From Candidatus Sulfuricurvum sp. RIFRC-1 (GTDB lineage: Bacteria; Campylobacterota; Campylobacteria; Campylobacterales; Sulfurimonadaceae), in the NCBI RefSeq assembly GCF_000310245.1, contig NC_020505.1, positions 186,001-250,000 of the forward strand: a stretch of 64,000 bases of DNA. Reading direction: 5' to 3'. How positions within the stretch are numbered: position 1 is the stretch's first letter; every line of letters begins with the position of its first letter. Below the pieces are notes generated by a model. That model was not told the DNA's origin, made no database searches, and was given only the letters and a program-made list of their open reading frames with translations. The translations under genes were made by a program, and so were the position numbers. Of this stretch, positions 25,462 through 34,608 are shown piece by piece.

Positions 25462-26642
25462 GAATTTTAACACTATCGATTATCGCATCAGCAACACTTA
25501 TGGCAGGGGGATATAAAATCCCGGAGAGTTCGATTAATGGTATGGCGCTGAGTGCGGCGTATGTGGCTGCTTCTCATGGAGCCGATGCGGCGTATTACAA
25601 TCCTGCGGCGATGGTCTATAACGATGATGCGAATTTGCTCGAAGTCGATGCGACGTATATCGGCCTTAGTGCGATAGATTTTGACGGAACGAGTGATTAC
25701 AGTTCTAAAAAAGAGAATTTTTTGGTTCCGACTCTCCATTTTGCTTCTAAAAAATTGGGTGAAAATGGTGCGCGTGTCGGGCTGAGTATTGTAGCACCGG
25801 CTGGGCTTTCAAAACGATGGGATAATCAACCGGCGAAATCAAGCGCAGAAGAGTTTACGCTTCAAACAATCGAACTGAATCCTTCTATGGCTGTCCCCTT
25901 AAGTGATACAGTAAGTATGGGGGTCGGTTTTAGAATCGTCCGAACTGACGGGGTGGTTAAGAGTAACGCTACACCTACTCCGGTTTCAAGAGATTTGACA
26001 GGTGATTCTATAGATTTTGGGTATAACTTAGCATTAAACTACCGTCCAAATCCGAATGTATCATTAGCGGCAACGTATCGTTCAAAAATTGATTTAACGG
26101 TTGAAGGTCACGCAGCTTTAAATTATCTGGGGACAACTTATAACGGTCCAGCCAGTGTAACTGTTCCTGTTCCTGCGGCTTTGAATCTAGCGGCTGCTTA
26201 TACATTTGGATCAGGAACAACGGTTGAGGCTGTATTTGAAAAAACTTTTTGGTCGGCTTATCAAAAATTGGATTTTGATTACAGTGGAACACCAAATGCG
26301 GCAACAGTTGCTTTTGGTACTGCAATTGCAAAAAATTATAAAGATTCAAATACGTACCGTCTTGGTTTGACCCAAAAATACGATAAGTGGACAGCCATGG
26401 CAGGCGCAGCGTACGATGAATCTCCGGTGCCGGAATCGACACTCGGATATGAACTTCCCGATTCGGATGCATGGATTATCTCACTGGGCGGACGTTATCA
26501 GCTCAATGATCAATGGAATATCGGTTTAGCCGGTTTGGTGGATATTAAAAAATCGCGTGAAGTACACAATGCATCGATTAACGGTGAGTTTTCCAACGCC
26601 CGTGCTTATTTAGTGACTGCCGGAATTGAGTATCGCTTTTGA
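25458..26642 (+). CDS. FadL/TodX-family outer-membrane transporter
   Basis: 394-residue outer-membrane beta barrel. The signal peptide ([18 protein letters not shown]) is followed by the FadL-type plug region with [12 protein letters not shown], and the protein ends in VTAGIEYRF. FadL proteins let long-chain fatty acids or other hydrophobic compounds through the outer membrane. The next gene encodes a fatty-acyl-CoA ligase-like enzyme, which supports a hydrophobic-substrate uptake role. Starts in the nfo stop codon and shares 4 nt with the ligase gene. Confidence 0.85.
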   Translation: MRILTLSIIASATLMAGGYKIPESSINGMALSAAYVAASHGADAAYYNPAAMVYNDDANLLEVDATYIGLSAIDFDGTSDYSSKKENFLVPTLHFASKKLGENGARVGLSIVAPAGLSKRWDNQPAKSSAEEFTLQTIELNPSMAVPLSDTVSMGVGFRIVRTDGVVKSNATPTPVSRDLTGDSIDFGYNLALNYRPNPNVSLAATYRSKIDLTVEGHAALNYLGTTYNGPASVTVPVPAALNLAAAYTFGSGTTVEAVFEKTFWSAYQKLDFDYSGTPNAATVAFGTAIAKNYKDSNTYRLGLTQKYDKWTAMAGAAYDESPVPESTLGYELPDSDAWIISLGGRYQLNDQWNIGLAGLVDIKKSREVHNASINGEFSNARAYLVTAGIEYRF

Positions 26643-28183
26643 TTCACTACCCGTATGAGAATTTTTATGCGATGCTTGAGCGCGTTACAGAGGAAAATCC
26701 TTCGAAAAGAGTGATTTTTATCGATGACAAAAGTTTTAGCTATCAGAGTTTTTTAGAAAGTGTTGACCGTTTCGCACGGGCATTGGAACTTATCGGAATC
26801 AGCAAGGGTGAGCGTATTGCGCTGATTTGTCCTAACGGTATCGAGTTTGTCCAAAGTGTTTTTGCGATCAGTAAACTCGGGGCCATTACGGTACCGCTCA
26901 ATACGATGCTCAAAAATGAAGAGTATCGCTATATTCTCGGCGATTGCGGTGCAAAAATATTGATTACGGCTTCTAAGTTTGCCAAAGAGGTGGGTAATCT
27001 GAGTGAAACGGTAGAGACAATCGAACACACCATTTGGATCGATCAGGCTCCGATTGAGGATTCGCAACATTTGGTACTGGATGAGATTTTATCCGATCAT
27101 TTGCATACGCATAGACCATCACCCGCAAAGCTGGACGATACCGCCGTTATTTTTTACACCTCCGGTACGACGGGACACCCCAAAGGGGCGATGATCAGTA
27201 ACCGCAACCTTTTCTCTAACCTCGTTGGAGCCAAAGAGCGTTTTGATTTATGTTCGAGTGACCGTTTTATCGTCTATTTACCGATGTTTCACTCGTTTAC
27301 TTTTTCCATTATGGTTATGTTGCCGTTTTTTACCCGTTCATCGTTTGTGATTATCCCCTCCATCTTACCCTTTAGCAATATCATCAAACAAACGCTTCTG
27401 AAACGGGTAACGATTTTTATGGGAGTTCCTGATATATATAACGCCTTGATTCGTGCCAAATTGCCGTGGTATTTTTTATGGTTTAACTCTATCCGCTGTT
27501 TTATTTCAGGCGGTTCTGCACTGAGCGAAGACACGTTGAATCGATTCCGCTCCACCTTCAAGCGTGCTACAATGCTAGAGGGGTATGGACTCAGTGAATG
27601 TTCCCCTGCCGTAGCAATCAATCTCCTTGAGAAACAAAAAACCCTTTCGGTCGGATTGCCGCTTTATGGGTATGAGGTAAAAATCGTTAATGATGAGATG
27701 CTGGAACTTCCGATCGGTGAAGCAGGTGAGTTGATCGTGCGAGGGGATTGTGTCATGCAGGGATATTTGAATAATCCAGACGCGACGGCAGAGACGATTC
27801 AAAATGGCTGGCTTCGCACCGGAGATATTGCCAAAGTCGATAAAGAGGGGTATATCTATATTGTCGATCGGATCAAAGATTTGATTATTTCCAAAGGGAT
27901 TAACATTTATCCTCGTCAGATCGAAGAGCAGATGATGCTGTTGCCGCAGATTAAATTAGCTGCGGTAATTGGCATGAATGATCCGCACAGCGGGGAAGTT
28001 CCTATCGCTTTTGTTGAGCTGGAAGAGGGATATGAAGATACGACCCAAGCCTTTATCAAATCACAGCTCAAAGAGCATTTGGCTGCATTTAAAATCCCTA
28101 AAACCATAACCGTGGTAGAATCATTACCGAAAACCGCAACCGGCAAAGTTCTCAAGCGGGTTCTTAAACAAGGATTGAATTGA
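26639..28183 (+). CDS. Long-chain fatty acid CoA ligase-like AMP-binding enzyme
   Basis: 514-residue adenylate-forming enzyme. The AMP/ATP-binding P-loop is FYTSGTTGHPKGAM (near residue 170), followed by GYGLSECSP, GWLRTGD and the C-terminal catalytic Lys in KTATGKVLKR. It activates a carboxylic acid, most likely a fatty acid, to acyl-AMP and then acyl-CoA. The start is a TTG overlapping the fadL stop (TTGA), and the gene overlaps the AAA ATPase gene the same way. No beta-oxidation genes are nearby, so activation for lipid synthesis or recycling is as likely as degradation. Confidence 0.87.
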   Translation: MIHYPYENFYAMLERVTEENPSKRVIFIDDKSFSYQSFLESVDRFARALELIGISKGERIALICPNGIEFVQSVFAISKLGAITVPLNTMLKNEEYRYILGDCGAKILITASKFAKEVGNLSETVETIEHTIWIDQAPIEDSQHLVLDEILSDHLHTHRPSPAKLDDTAVIFYTSGTTGHPKGAMISNRNLFSNLVGAKERFDLCSSDRFIVYLPMFHSFTFSIMVMLPFFTRSSFVIIPSILPFSNIIKQTLLKRVTIFMGVPDIYNALIRAKLPWYFLWFNSIRCFISGGSALSEDTLNRFRSTFKRATMLEGYGLSECSPAVAINLLEKQKTLSVGLPLYGYEVKIVNDEMLELPIGEAGELIVRGDCVMQGYLNNPDATAETIQNGWLRTGDIAKVDKEGYIYIVDRIKDLIISKGINIYPRQIEEQMMLLPQIKLAAVIGMNDPHSGEVPIAFVELEEGYEDTTQAFIKSQLKEHLAAFKIPKTITVVESLPKTATGKVLKRVLKQGLN

Positions 28184-29916
28184 AATACTTAGTTGATTTT
28201 TTAGACAATAAAACGATAGAAACCACCCATATTTTTTCGCAGCTCAAATGTACGGTTGAAGAGGCGAAGATTTTACAGCTTCTCACCCGTAAATTTTTGC
28301 AGTCTCAAGAAGATGTGATTGTGGCAGAATTACTGCAAGAACTGTACGGAGCCGATGATTATACGTATCTCAGCCATTTCGGAGAAGTGAAGACATTACT
28401 GGAACTGGGATGGATGACCCATCACTCGTTTACCCCGCTTAAAATCAGTGAACTTTCTCATTTGGAACTGTATAACACGCCTGTGGCACTTACGTCGATC
28501 TTTATGAAGCTCCTCGAAGAGGGGTCGTTGGAGATGACTCTCCCCGACATTAAACCCTACGCCGATCATTTGGAATATCTTCAAGACCAATTTTTTCGTA
28601 TCGAACTTTATCAAAAGATGTCGATTATCCGTCACAACGGCAATGAACACTCTTTGGGGATCAACCGTATCCAAAACAAACTCGATCTTCTCGAAAAGCG
28701 GATTGATGAGCGGATTGCCCAAACTTCGCTCGATGTCGTACTCGATCGTTTTTTCAAACAAAAGAAACTCGAACCCAAAGAGCAGGTCATTTTTCTCGCA
28801 CTTCTCAAAGAAGAGTACAGTGCAACCGAGGGAAATCTGCGAGAGATGAATACCCTCATCGATCTGATCAGTTTCGATGATTATGAGCGGATCAAAAACC
28901 GTGCACTTCTTGAAGACGGTGCCCGTCTCATCAACGAAGAGGTGATCGATTATGAGGAGATGCTCAACCCGTTCGGCGGTATTTCCCGCGCTTTTTACAT
29001 CGTCGATGAGGTGCTTCAGTCGATTATGCATCCGCAGAAAAAGAAAAAAGTGCGTAAGCTCAAACTCGATATGCTAATCAAAGAGCAGGAGATTTTTGAG
29101 CTGATTGAGCCGACAACGTCGTTAGAAAATGTTGTTCTCAACCCATCGACCGAACAGACGCTTCAAAACCTGATGCGTCAGCTCGATCGTGAAGTGATCG
29201 CGCGCCTCCATGAGTGGGGAGTCAAAGATAAAAAAGCGGGGATCGATGCACGGATTATTTTCTATGGCCCTCCGGGTACGGGGAAAACCCTTACGGCACA
29301 CTCGCTGTCACGCTCATTGAAGCGGCAGGTTTTGAGTTTTGACTGCTCCAAAATCCTCTCGATGTACGTCGGTGAGTCGGAAAAAAATGTGAGAAAGATT
29401 TTTGATACCTATGCGGATCTCACGAAGCAAACGAAAACAGAACCGATTTTGCTCCTGAATGAAGCCGATCAGTTTCTTTCATCACGTTCGCAAGGTGCGG
29501 GGACATCTGCCGATCAGATGCACAATCAGATGCAAAATATCTTTTTGGAGCAAATCGAAAAGTTTCAGGGGATTTTGATCGCGACGACCAACCTCCTCGA
29601 AAACATCGATCAGGCCTTTTCGCGCCGATTCAATTATAAAATCGAATTTAAAAAACCGGATCAGAAACAGCGTGTCACACTGTGGAAGATGATGCTTCCG
29701 AAAAATGCACCGTATGAGGAAGGGTTTGATGTGGAGAAACTCGCCTCTTATCCTCTTACGGGCGGGCAGATCAATCTGATCGTCAAAAATACTGCCTATC
29801 AGGTTGCTGCACGCAAAGAGGGGAGCTTTAAACTTGAAGATTTCATTGGCGAAATTAAGAAAGAGCGTTCCGGCAGTTTCGAAGGGGAAAAATCGATGGG
29901 ATTCATCAATCATTAA
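28180..29916 (+). CDS. AAA-type ATPase of unknown function
   Basis: 578 residues. The first about 310 form an unrecognised, mainly helical region; the rest is an AAA module with Walker A FYGPPGTGKT (near residue 364), pore-loop-like MYVGESEKN, a Walker B written ILLLNEAD (Asn where most AAA proteins have Asp) and a sensor/Arg-finger stretch ATTNLLENIDQAFSRRFN. The N-E variant also appears in a branch of bacterial COG0464 ATPases, so it may be normal for the family. It probably remodels protein complexes. Last gene of the nfo-fadL-fadD chain, TTG start with 4-nt overlap. Confidence 0.75.
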   Translation: MKYLVDFLDNKTIETTHIFSQLKCTVEEAKILQLLTRKFLQSQEDVIVAELLQELYGADDYTYLSHFGEVKTLLELGWMTHHSFTPLKISELSHLELYNTPVALTSIFMKLLEEGSLEMTLPDIKPYADHLEYLQDQFFRIELYQKMSIIRHNGNEHSLGINRIQNKLDLLEKRIDERIAQTSLDVVLDRFFKQKKLEPKEQVIFLALLKEEYSATEGNLREMNTLIDLISFDDYERIKNRALLEDGARLINEEVIDYEEMLNPFGGISRAFYIVDEVLQSIMHPQKKKKVRKLKLDMLIKEQEIFELIEPTTSLENVVLNPSTEQTLQNLMRQLDREVIARLHEWGVKDKKAGIDARIIFYGPPGTGKTLTAHSLSRSLKRQVLSFDCSKILSMYVGESEKNVRKIFDTYADLTKQTKTEPILLLNEADQFLSSRSQGAGTSADQMHNQMQNIFLEQIEKFQGILIATTNLLENIDQAFSRRFNYKIEFKKPDQKQRVTLWKMMLPKNAPYEEGFDVEKLASYPLTGGQINLIVKNTAYQVAARKEGSFKLEDFIGEIKKERSGSFEGEKSMGFINH

Positions 29917-29985
29917 AATTATCAAAAAATAATCACTATCATTGTTAATTTTTACATAAATGTTGTATTTTTGCATCACTCAGAG

Positions 29986-29991
29986 TATAAT
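29986..29991 (+). promoter_or_regulatory. -10 element of the chemoreceptor gene
   Basis: TATAAT 40 nt upstream of the GTG start at 30032, in a strongly AT-rich intergenic stretch after the AAA ATPase gene. Confidence 0.5.
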
Positions 29992-30031
29992 CAACGACTA
30001 GTAAAAAAAAGCGTGATTACGGGAGCATACT

Positions 30032-31126
30032 GTGGGTTGGTTTGGTGAAGATACTGCATTAAAAAATGAGTTAGAACGTGTTAAACAAGACAATACTACT
30101 CTTCAGGAGGAGAACCGACGCTTAGAAGAGCGTTTACGCGAACAAGAACTCCTTTTCCAACAACAAAATGATCAAAACAAATGTGAGAATGCATCGATAA
30201 TGATGACCTATCAAAACGAACAGCTCAAAAGAAATCTGATCGATGTTCAGGGAAATATGGCCACATCGGTCTCTTCATCCAAAGATAATATTGCCCAATC
30301 CACTGCATTGTTGGAAAATATCGTTGATCTAGGGCATAAAGCATCAAGCATATCCAATACGTTAGAGGGATTAAACCATCTAGCCCTTGAATCGATGGAA
30401 ACAGTAGGGGCGTTATCAGAACGGGCGCAGGATGTTGCCAGCATTTTGGTACTGATAAAAGATATCTCCGATCAAACCAACTTACTTGCCCTTAATGCAG
30501 CTATTGAAGCGGCTCGTGCCGGCGAGCACGGACGAGGGTTCGCTGTAGTTGCCGATGAAGTACGTAAACTTGCTGATAGAACGGACAAAGCGATCAGTGA
30601 GATCAATATCTCATTGCAGTCGATGAAGCAGGATGTTACCACGATCGGTGAGAAGTTTGAGCAGGTTCAAGAAAGCATTCAAGAATCGAATGAATCGATT
30701 ACAAGTTTCAATGCCAATATGGATCGCAACGCACAGATGATGCGTGAAACTTTTAGCAGTACCGAGCATACGGCGGAACGCGTATTTATGAGTTTGGCAA
30801 AGCTTGATCATATTATCTGGAAAGTAAATACGTATCTCTCCGCTATTACGCATAAAGAGCAGTTTGCGTTCGTCGATCATCATAACTGTCGTTTGGGTAA
30901 ATGGTATTATGAAGGAGAAGGTGCCAATTTTTTCAAAAAAACTGCCAGCTATTCGTCACTGGAGAGCCCGCATGCGATTGTGCATAATTCAACCCATAAG
31001 ATTTTTGATTTGATGAAAACAGAGGGGATCGGCTCAGAACACTTTGTAAAAGTGTTTGAAGAGATGGAACACGCCAGTGATGGCGTATTTGCGACATTGG
31101 ATCGTATGCTTCAAGAGAAAAATTAA
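30032..31126 (+). CDS. Soluble methyl-accepting chemoreceptor with C-terminal CZB domain
   Basis: 364 residues, no transmembrane segment, so a cytoplasmic chemoreceptor. Residues about 10-60 form a coiled coil; about 146-185 hold the conserved signalling tip ([30 protein letters not shown]). The C-terminus is a chemoreceptor zinc-binding (CZB) domain: a first His in DHIIWKVN, then [16 protein letters not shown] and [14 protein letters not shown]. This plan matches Helicobacter TlpD, which senses oxidants through its zinc-bound Cys. GTG start, preceded by GGGAG. It sits just upstream of the complex I operon. Confidence 0.88.
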   Translation: MGWFGEDTALKNELERVKQDNTTLQEENRRLEERLREQELLFQQQNDQNKCENASIMMTYQNEQLKRNLIDVQGNMATSVSSSKDNIAQSTALLENIVDLGHKASSISNTLEGLNHLALESMETVGALSERAQDVASILVLIKDISDQTNLLALNAAIEAARAGEHGRGFAVVADEVRKLADRTDKAISEINISLQSMKQDVTTIGEKFEQVQESIQESNESITSFNANMDRNAQMMRETFSSTEHTAERVFMSLAKLDHIIWKVNTYLSAITHKEQFAFVDHHNCRLGKWYYEGEGANFFKKTASYSSLESPHAIVHNSTHKIFDLMKTEGIGSEHFVKVFEEMEHASDGVFATLDRMLQEKN

Positions 31127-31439
31127 CATTGCTTCAATAAGTAGCACAAAAAGTTTTAGGAAAAATGCAAATTTTTTGACTTGCATTCGTTAGATTGTTC
31201 CGATTTGACACGAAATTAGAATAATCTCCTAAAAGTGTTACGTAATTTAACATTTATCTCCAAAACCCAATATGCTAATGTTTCTTATAGTGACAGACCC
31301 ATATAAATGTGGGATTGATAAGGGTTTGTTTAATTCTCTTTTTGTTATAGTGCAATAACTGTTTTTATAAAAACCGTATAGCGTGGCGGAGAATTCCTCT
31401 GCTGCGGGATATGCCATCAACCACAAGAAGGTCGGAACT
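31127..31439 (+). promoter_or_regulatory. Upstream region of the nuo operon with two -10-like elements
   Basis: 313 nt without a gene. A 7-bp inverted repeat AATGCAA/TTGCATT (31164-31187) just after the chemoreceptor gene may be its terminator or an operator. Two TATAGT elements in similar context (TTATAGTG) occur at 31286-31291 and 31346-31351, exactly 60 bp apart, the second about 88 nt before the nuoA ATG. AAGAAGG lies upstream of that ATG. Confidence 0.4.
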
Positions 31440-31829
31440 ATGGAGCATTACAACGTAGCAAATCCCTATTTTGGGGTATTTGTACTGTTTGTGTTAACGT
31501 TTGGTGCATTTTATGCCACAACAGTCATTGCACGCTTAGCGAGTCGCGCGCTAGCGGCTAAAGATACTGAAAAGATTAAACTCTCGGTTTACGAATGTGG
31601 ACCTGAAGTGACAAAGCAGCCGAACCGTATTTCAACGCAGTTTTATCTGTTTGCGTTGTTGTTTTTATTGTTTGATGTGGAAATCGTTTTCATGTTTCCA
31701 TGGGCAATTGATTTTAAACTTTTAGGGTGGTTCGGATTCGTTGAGATGATGATGTTCATCTTATTACTGGCTATCGGTTTTGTTTATGCGTGGAAGAAAG
31801 GGGCTCTCGAATGGCACAACATCAAGTAA
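31440..31829 (+). CDS. nuoA: NADH-quinone oxidoreductase subunit A
   Basis: Membrane subunit of complex I, 129 residues, three helices. The conserved loop [11 protein letters not shown] contains the quinone-channel Cys region, and [13 protein letters not shown] is the signature of helix 2. I take the ATG at 31440 ([10 protein letters not shown]) with AAGAAGG upstream; an upstream GTG (31383) would add 19 atypical residues. Overlaps nuoB by 19 nt. First gene of the operon. Confidence 0.94.
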   Translation: MEHYNVANPYFGVFVLFVLTFGAFYATTVIARLASRALAAKDTEKIKLSVYECGPEVTKQPNRISTQFYLFALLFLLFDVEIVFMFPWAIDFKLLGWFGFVEMMMFILLLAIGFVYAWKKGALEWHNIK

Positions 31830-32320
31830 ATTATCTCAAAGACGGTGGACTTCCCGTCGCATTGACGACAATCGACAAAGTAGTCAACTGGGGTCGATCA
31901 AATTCTATCTGGGCATTGACCTACGGTTTGGCCTGTTGCGGTATCGAGATGATGGCTTCAGGGGCATCACGCTATGACTTCGACCGTTTCGGTACGATTT
32001 TCCGTGCTTCTCCGCGTCAAGCAGAGCTGATGGTCGTTGCAGGAACATTGACGAAAAAACATGCGGAGTTTATTCGCCGTTTGTACGATCAAATGACGGA
32101 ACCTAAATGGGTTATCTCAATGGGTTCATGCGCCAACACGGGCGGTATGTTTAATACCTATGCAACGGTTCAAGGGGTTGATCGTGTTATTCCGGTCGAT
32201 TTGTATCTTCCCGGCTGTGCGCCTCGTCCTGAGACATTGCAATATGCCGTATTGCTGTTACAGCAAAAAATCCGACGTGAGAGTGCATCTCGCGCTCAAA
32301 AACCAAAAAGGTTGATGTAA
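31811..32320 (+). CDS. nuoB: NADH-quinone oxidoreductase subunit B
   Basis: Carries the terminal N2 [4Fe-4S] cluster next to the quinone site. The tandem Cys and further ligands are in [21 protein letters not shown] and LPGCAPRPE. 169 residues from the ATG at 31811, which lies inside nuoA; an upstream in-frame ATG (31790) lacks support. nuoC starts in its stop codon (TAATG). Confidence 0.96.
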   Translation: MAQHQVNYLKDGGLPVALTTIDKVVNWGRSNSIWALTYGLACCGIEMMASGASRYDFDRFGTIFRASPRQAELMVVAGTLTKKHAEFIRRLYDQMTEPKWVISMGSCANTGGMFNTYATVQGVDRVIPVDLYLPGCAPRPETLQYAVLLLQQKIRRESASRAQKPKRLM

Positions 32321-33126
32321 TGAGAGCTTACACCCCTAAAGACGACGTACAGAAAAAACCTTATTACACCGACCGTTACTGGGTTGCCCCTCAAGTAGCG
32401 AAAAGTGATGTCAGTGAAGATGCAGTATTTGCTCACGATCTCGAAGCGATTAAAGCTTCGTTCGACGTTTTGGATGCGTATATCCAAGTCAAACAAATGG
32501 TTGTCGTGATTAATGCAGCAGACAACCACAGTGTAATTGAACTACTTAAAAATGAGTTGGGTTACAATCAACTCTCGGAGATGTCTGCGATCGACTGGTT
32601 GGCACAAGAGGGGAAATTTGAGATTTTCTATCAAATGCTCAGTATGTCAAAACGCAAACGTATTCGTATCAAATGTAAAATTTCTGAAAAAGAATCGATT
32701 CAAAGTGTTTCATCCCTTTTCCGTTCAGCTGACTGGTCAGAGCGTGAGATGTACGACATGTTCGGCGTAGTGGTCAATAACCATCCGTTTATGAAACGTA
32801 TCTTGATGCCGGATGACTGGGAAGGATTCCCACTTCGTAAAACCTATCCGCTCCAAGGGGATGAGTTTGCTCAATGGTATGAAGTCGATAAAATTTTCGG
32901 TAAAGAAGCACGAGAGATTATCGGGCCTGAAAACCGTGATCCTGCCCGTGTGGATCGCTACGACACCGAACGTTTTTCCCGTTTGGGTCACGAAGTACCG
33001 CACGGTGCCGACATCAGCCAAGGTGAACCGGATACGCCGTTATGTTATCAAGAGAATGAGGGAGTATTCCTCATCCAAAAATTTGACGCAGAAAAAAGTG
33101 TCGTGATCTCTGATCGCGACCGTTAA
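32320..33126 (+). CDS. nuoC: NADH-quinone oxidoreductase subunit C
   Basis: Hydrophilic connecting subunit. The 30-kDa signature lies in [15 protein letters not shown] and FPLRKTYPL. At 268 residues it is longer than many NuoC proteins because of an about 90-residue N-terminal extension, similar in size to the Helicobacter protein. Separate from nuoD, as in this phylum. Confidence 0.94.
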   Translation: MRAYTPKDDVQKKPYYTDRYWVAPQVAKSDVSEDAVFAHDLEAIKASFDVLDAYIQVKQMVVVINAADNHSVIELLKNELGYNQLSEMSAIDWLAQEGKFEIFYQMLSMSKRKRIRIKCKISEKESIQSVSSLFRSADWSEREMYDMFGVVVNNHPFMKRILMPDDWEGFPLRKTYPLQGDEFAQWYEVDKIFGKEAREIIGPENRDPARVDRYDTERFSRLGHEVPHGADISQGEPDTPLCYQENEGVFLIQKFDAEKSVVISDRDR

Positions 33127-33135
33127 GGATCATGT

Positions 33136-34362
33136 ATGCAGCAATCCAATAGACTTAGACCCTTTTTCGAAAACATTACATTTGACCGGCACGATAATGA
33201 ACTGATCCTAAACTTCGGGCCTCAGCATCCTTCCGCTCACGGACAGCTCCGTTTGATGCTCCATTTGCAGCAAGAGCAGATCACAAAAGCGCATCCGGAT
33301 ATCGGATACCTCCACCGTGGTATGGAAAAAATGGCGGAGAACATGATCTACAATGAGTTCATGCCGACAACGGACCGTATGGACTATATCGCTTCAAGTT
33401 CAAACAACTACGGATTTGCATTGGCAGTAGAAGAGCTAATCGGGCTTGATGTTCCGCGCCGTGCAAAAGTGATCCGTATGATGCTTCTTGAGACGAACCG
33501 TTTGATGTCTCACCTTTTCTGGTTGGCGACGACAGCACTCGATATCGGTGCGATGACGGTGTTCTTGTTTGCATTCCGCGAGCGTGAGTATTTGATGGAC
33601 TTGATTGAGGATTACTGTGGGGCGCGATTAACCCATGCAGCGATCCGCATCGGTGGTGTACCGCTTGATTTGCCGGATAACTTTATCGCCGATTTGCGTA
33701 AATTCCTCGATAAATTGCCGGAAAACATCAAAGACTACGAAGACCTTCTCGACAGCAACCGTATCTGGTTGATGCGTATGGAAAATGTCGGGGTTATCTC
33801 TAAAGAGATGGCTCAGAGTTGGGGATGTTCAGGGGTAATGCTCCGTGCGTCTGGCGTCGAGTGGGATATCCGTAAAGAAGAGCCGTATGAGCTGTATGAC
33901 GAAGTTGAGTTCAACGTTCCGGTTTCCGATAAAGGGGACAACTATGCCCGTTATAAACTCTACATGGCAGAGATGCGTGAATCGGCAAAAATCTTGTACC
34001 AAGTGATCGATATGTATGAGGGGACTGAGCCGGCACTGATGGCCCATGCACCGCAATACATTTCAGCACCAAAAATCGATATTATGACCCAAAACTACTC
34101 GTTAATGCAACACTTTGTCCTTGTGACACAGGGGATGCGCCCTCCGGTAGGAGAAGTCTATGTTGCGACCGAATCGCCTAAAGGTGAGCTTGGGTATTAC
34201 ATCAATTCTCAAGGCGGAGCTTATCCGTACCGTCTAAAACTTCGTGCGCCGTCATTCTGGCACACCGGAATTTTGACCGACTTATTGCCGGGTCACTATA
34301 TCCCGGACGTTGTATCTATCATCGGGACGACTAACATCGTCTTCGGTGAAGTTGACCGCTAA
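33136..34362 (+). CDS. nuoD: NADH-quinone oxidoreductase subunit D
   Basis: 49-kDa subunit that forms the quinone pocket with NuoB. The N-terminal [15 protein letters not shown] and the [14 protein letters not shown] segment are diagnostic, and the C-terminus [18 protein letters not shown] is complete. 408 residues. Followed after 12 nt by the small nuoE-position gene. Confidence 0.96.
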   Translation: MQQSNRLRPFFENITFDRHDNELILNFGPQHPSAHGQLRLMLHLQQEQITKAHPDIGYLHRGMEKMAENMIYNEFMPTTDRMDYIASSSNNYGFALAVEELIGLDVPRRAKVIRMMLLETNRLMSHLFWLATTALDIGAMTVFLFAFREREYLMDLIEDYCGARLTHAAIRIGGVPLDLPDNFIADLRKFLDKLPENIKDYEDLLDSNRIWLMRMENVGVISKEMAQSWGCSGVMLRASGVEWDIRKEEPYELYDEVEFNVPVSDKGDNYARYKLYMAEMRESAKILYQVIDMYEGTEPALMAHAPQYISAPKIDIMTQNYSLMQHFVLVTQGMRPPVGEVYVATESPKGELGYYINSQGGAYPYRLKLRAPSFWHTGILTDLLPGHYIPDVVSIIGTTNIVFGEVDR

Positions 34363-34374
34363 AAGGAGCATGCA

Positions 34375-34599
34375 GTGAAACGTTACGATTTACGTCATTT
34401 GAAAGAGAACTTTGCAGGCCGCATGTCCGAAATTATCAAAAATGAAGCAGCACAGGGTGAAGTGTTGATTTTCTTATTTGAAATCGGTGATTTTACACCC
34501 GTACAGCAGTCCGCTGATTTGGTTAAAGAACTTGGGTGTGAGCTCATGAACTCGTTGAAATTCAACGAAGCTGACTGGACCATTGTGGTCAAAAAATAA
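34375..34599 (+). CDS. Small nuoE-position protein of complex I (HP1264-like)
   Basis: 74-residue protein at the place of nuoE but without the thioredoxin-fold [2Fe-2S] domain or any Cys quartet; only one Cys is present (LGCELMNS). It resembles the short HP1264/Cj1575-type proteins that replace NuoE in Helicobacter and Campylobacter, where complex I does not use NADH in the usual way. GTG start with GGAG 6 nt upstream. Probably an adaptor for the electron-input fusion encoded next. Confidence 0.75.
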   Translation: MKRYDLRHLKENFAGRMSEIIKNEAAQGEVLIFLFEIGDFTPVQQSADLVKELGCELMNSLKFNEADWTIVVKK

Positions 34600-34608
34600 G
34601 GAATGCTT

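Noticed and set aside
28396-29031. 211-codon antisense reading frame inside the AAA ATPase gene
   Set aside because: Mirror of a real gene; no start signal and low-complexity sequence.
29930-29955. Possible Fur box upstream of the chemoreceptor gene
   Set aside because: The AATAATCACTATCATTG stretch matches the Fur consensus only partly and the region is very AT-rich.
29940-29985. Sigma-54 promoter before the chemoreceptor gene
   Set aside because: No TGGCAC-N5-TTGC match; TATAAT explains the start better.
31383-31439. 19-codon N-terminal extension of NuoA from a GTG
   Set aside because: Polar residues unlike any NuoA N-terminus and no ribosome site; ATG at 31440 fits.
34603-34605. ATG start for the NuoF/GltD fusion
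   Set aside because: It directly abuts the AAGGA ribosome site; the GTG at 34609 has proper spacing.
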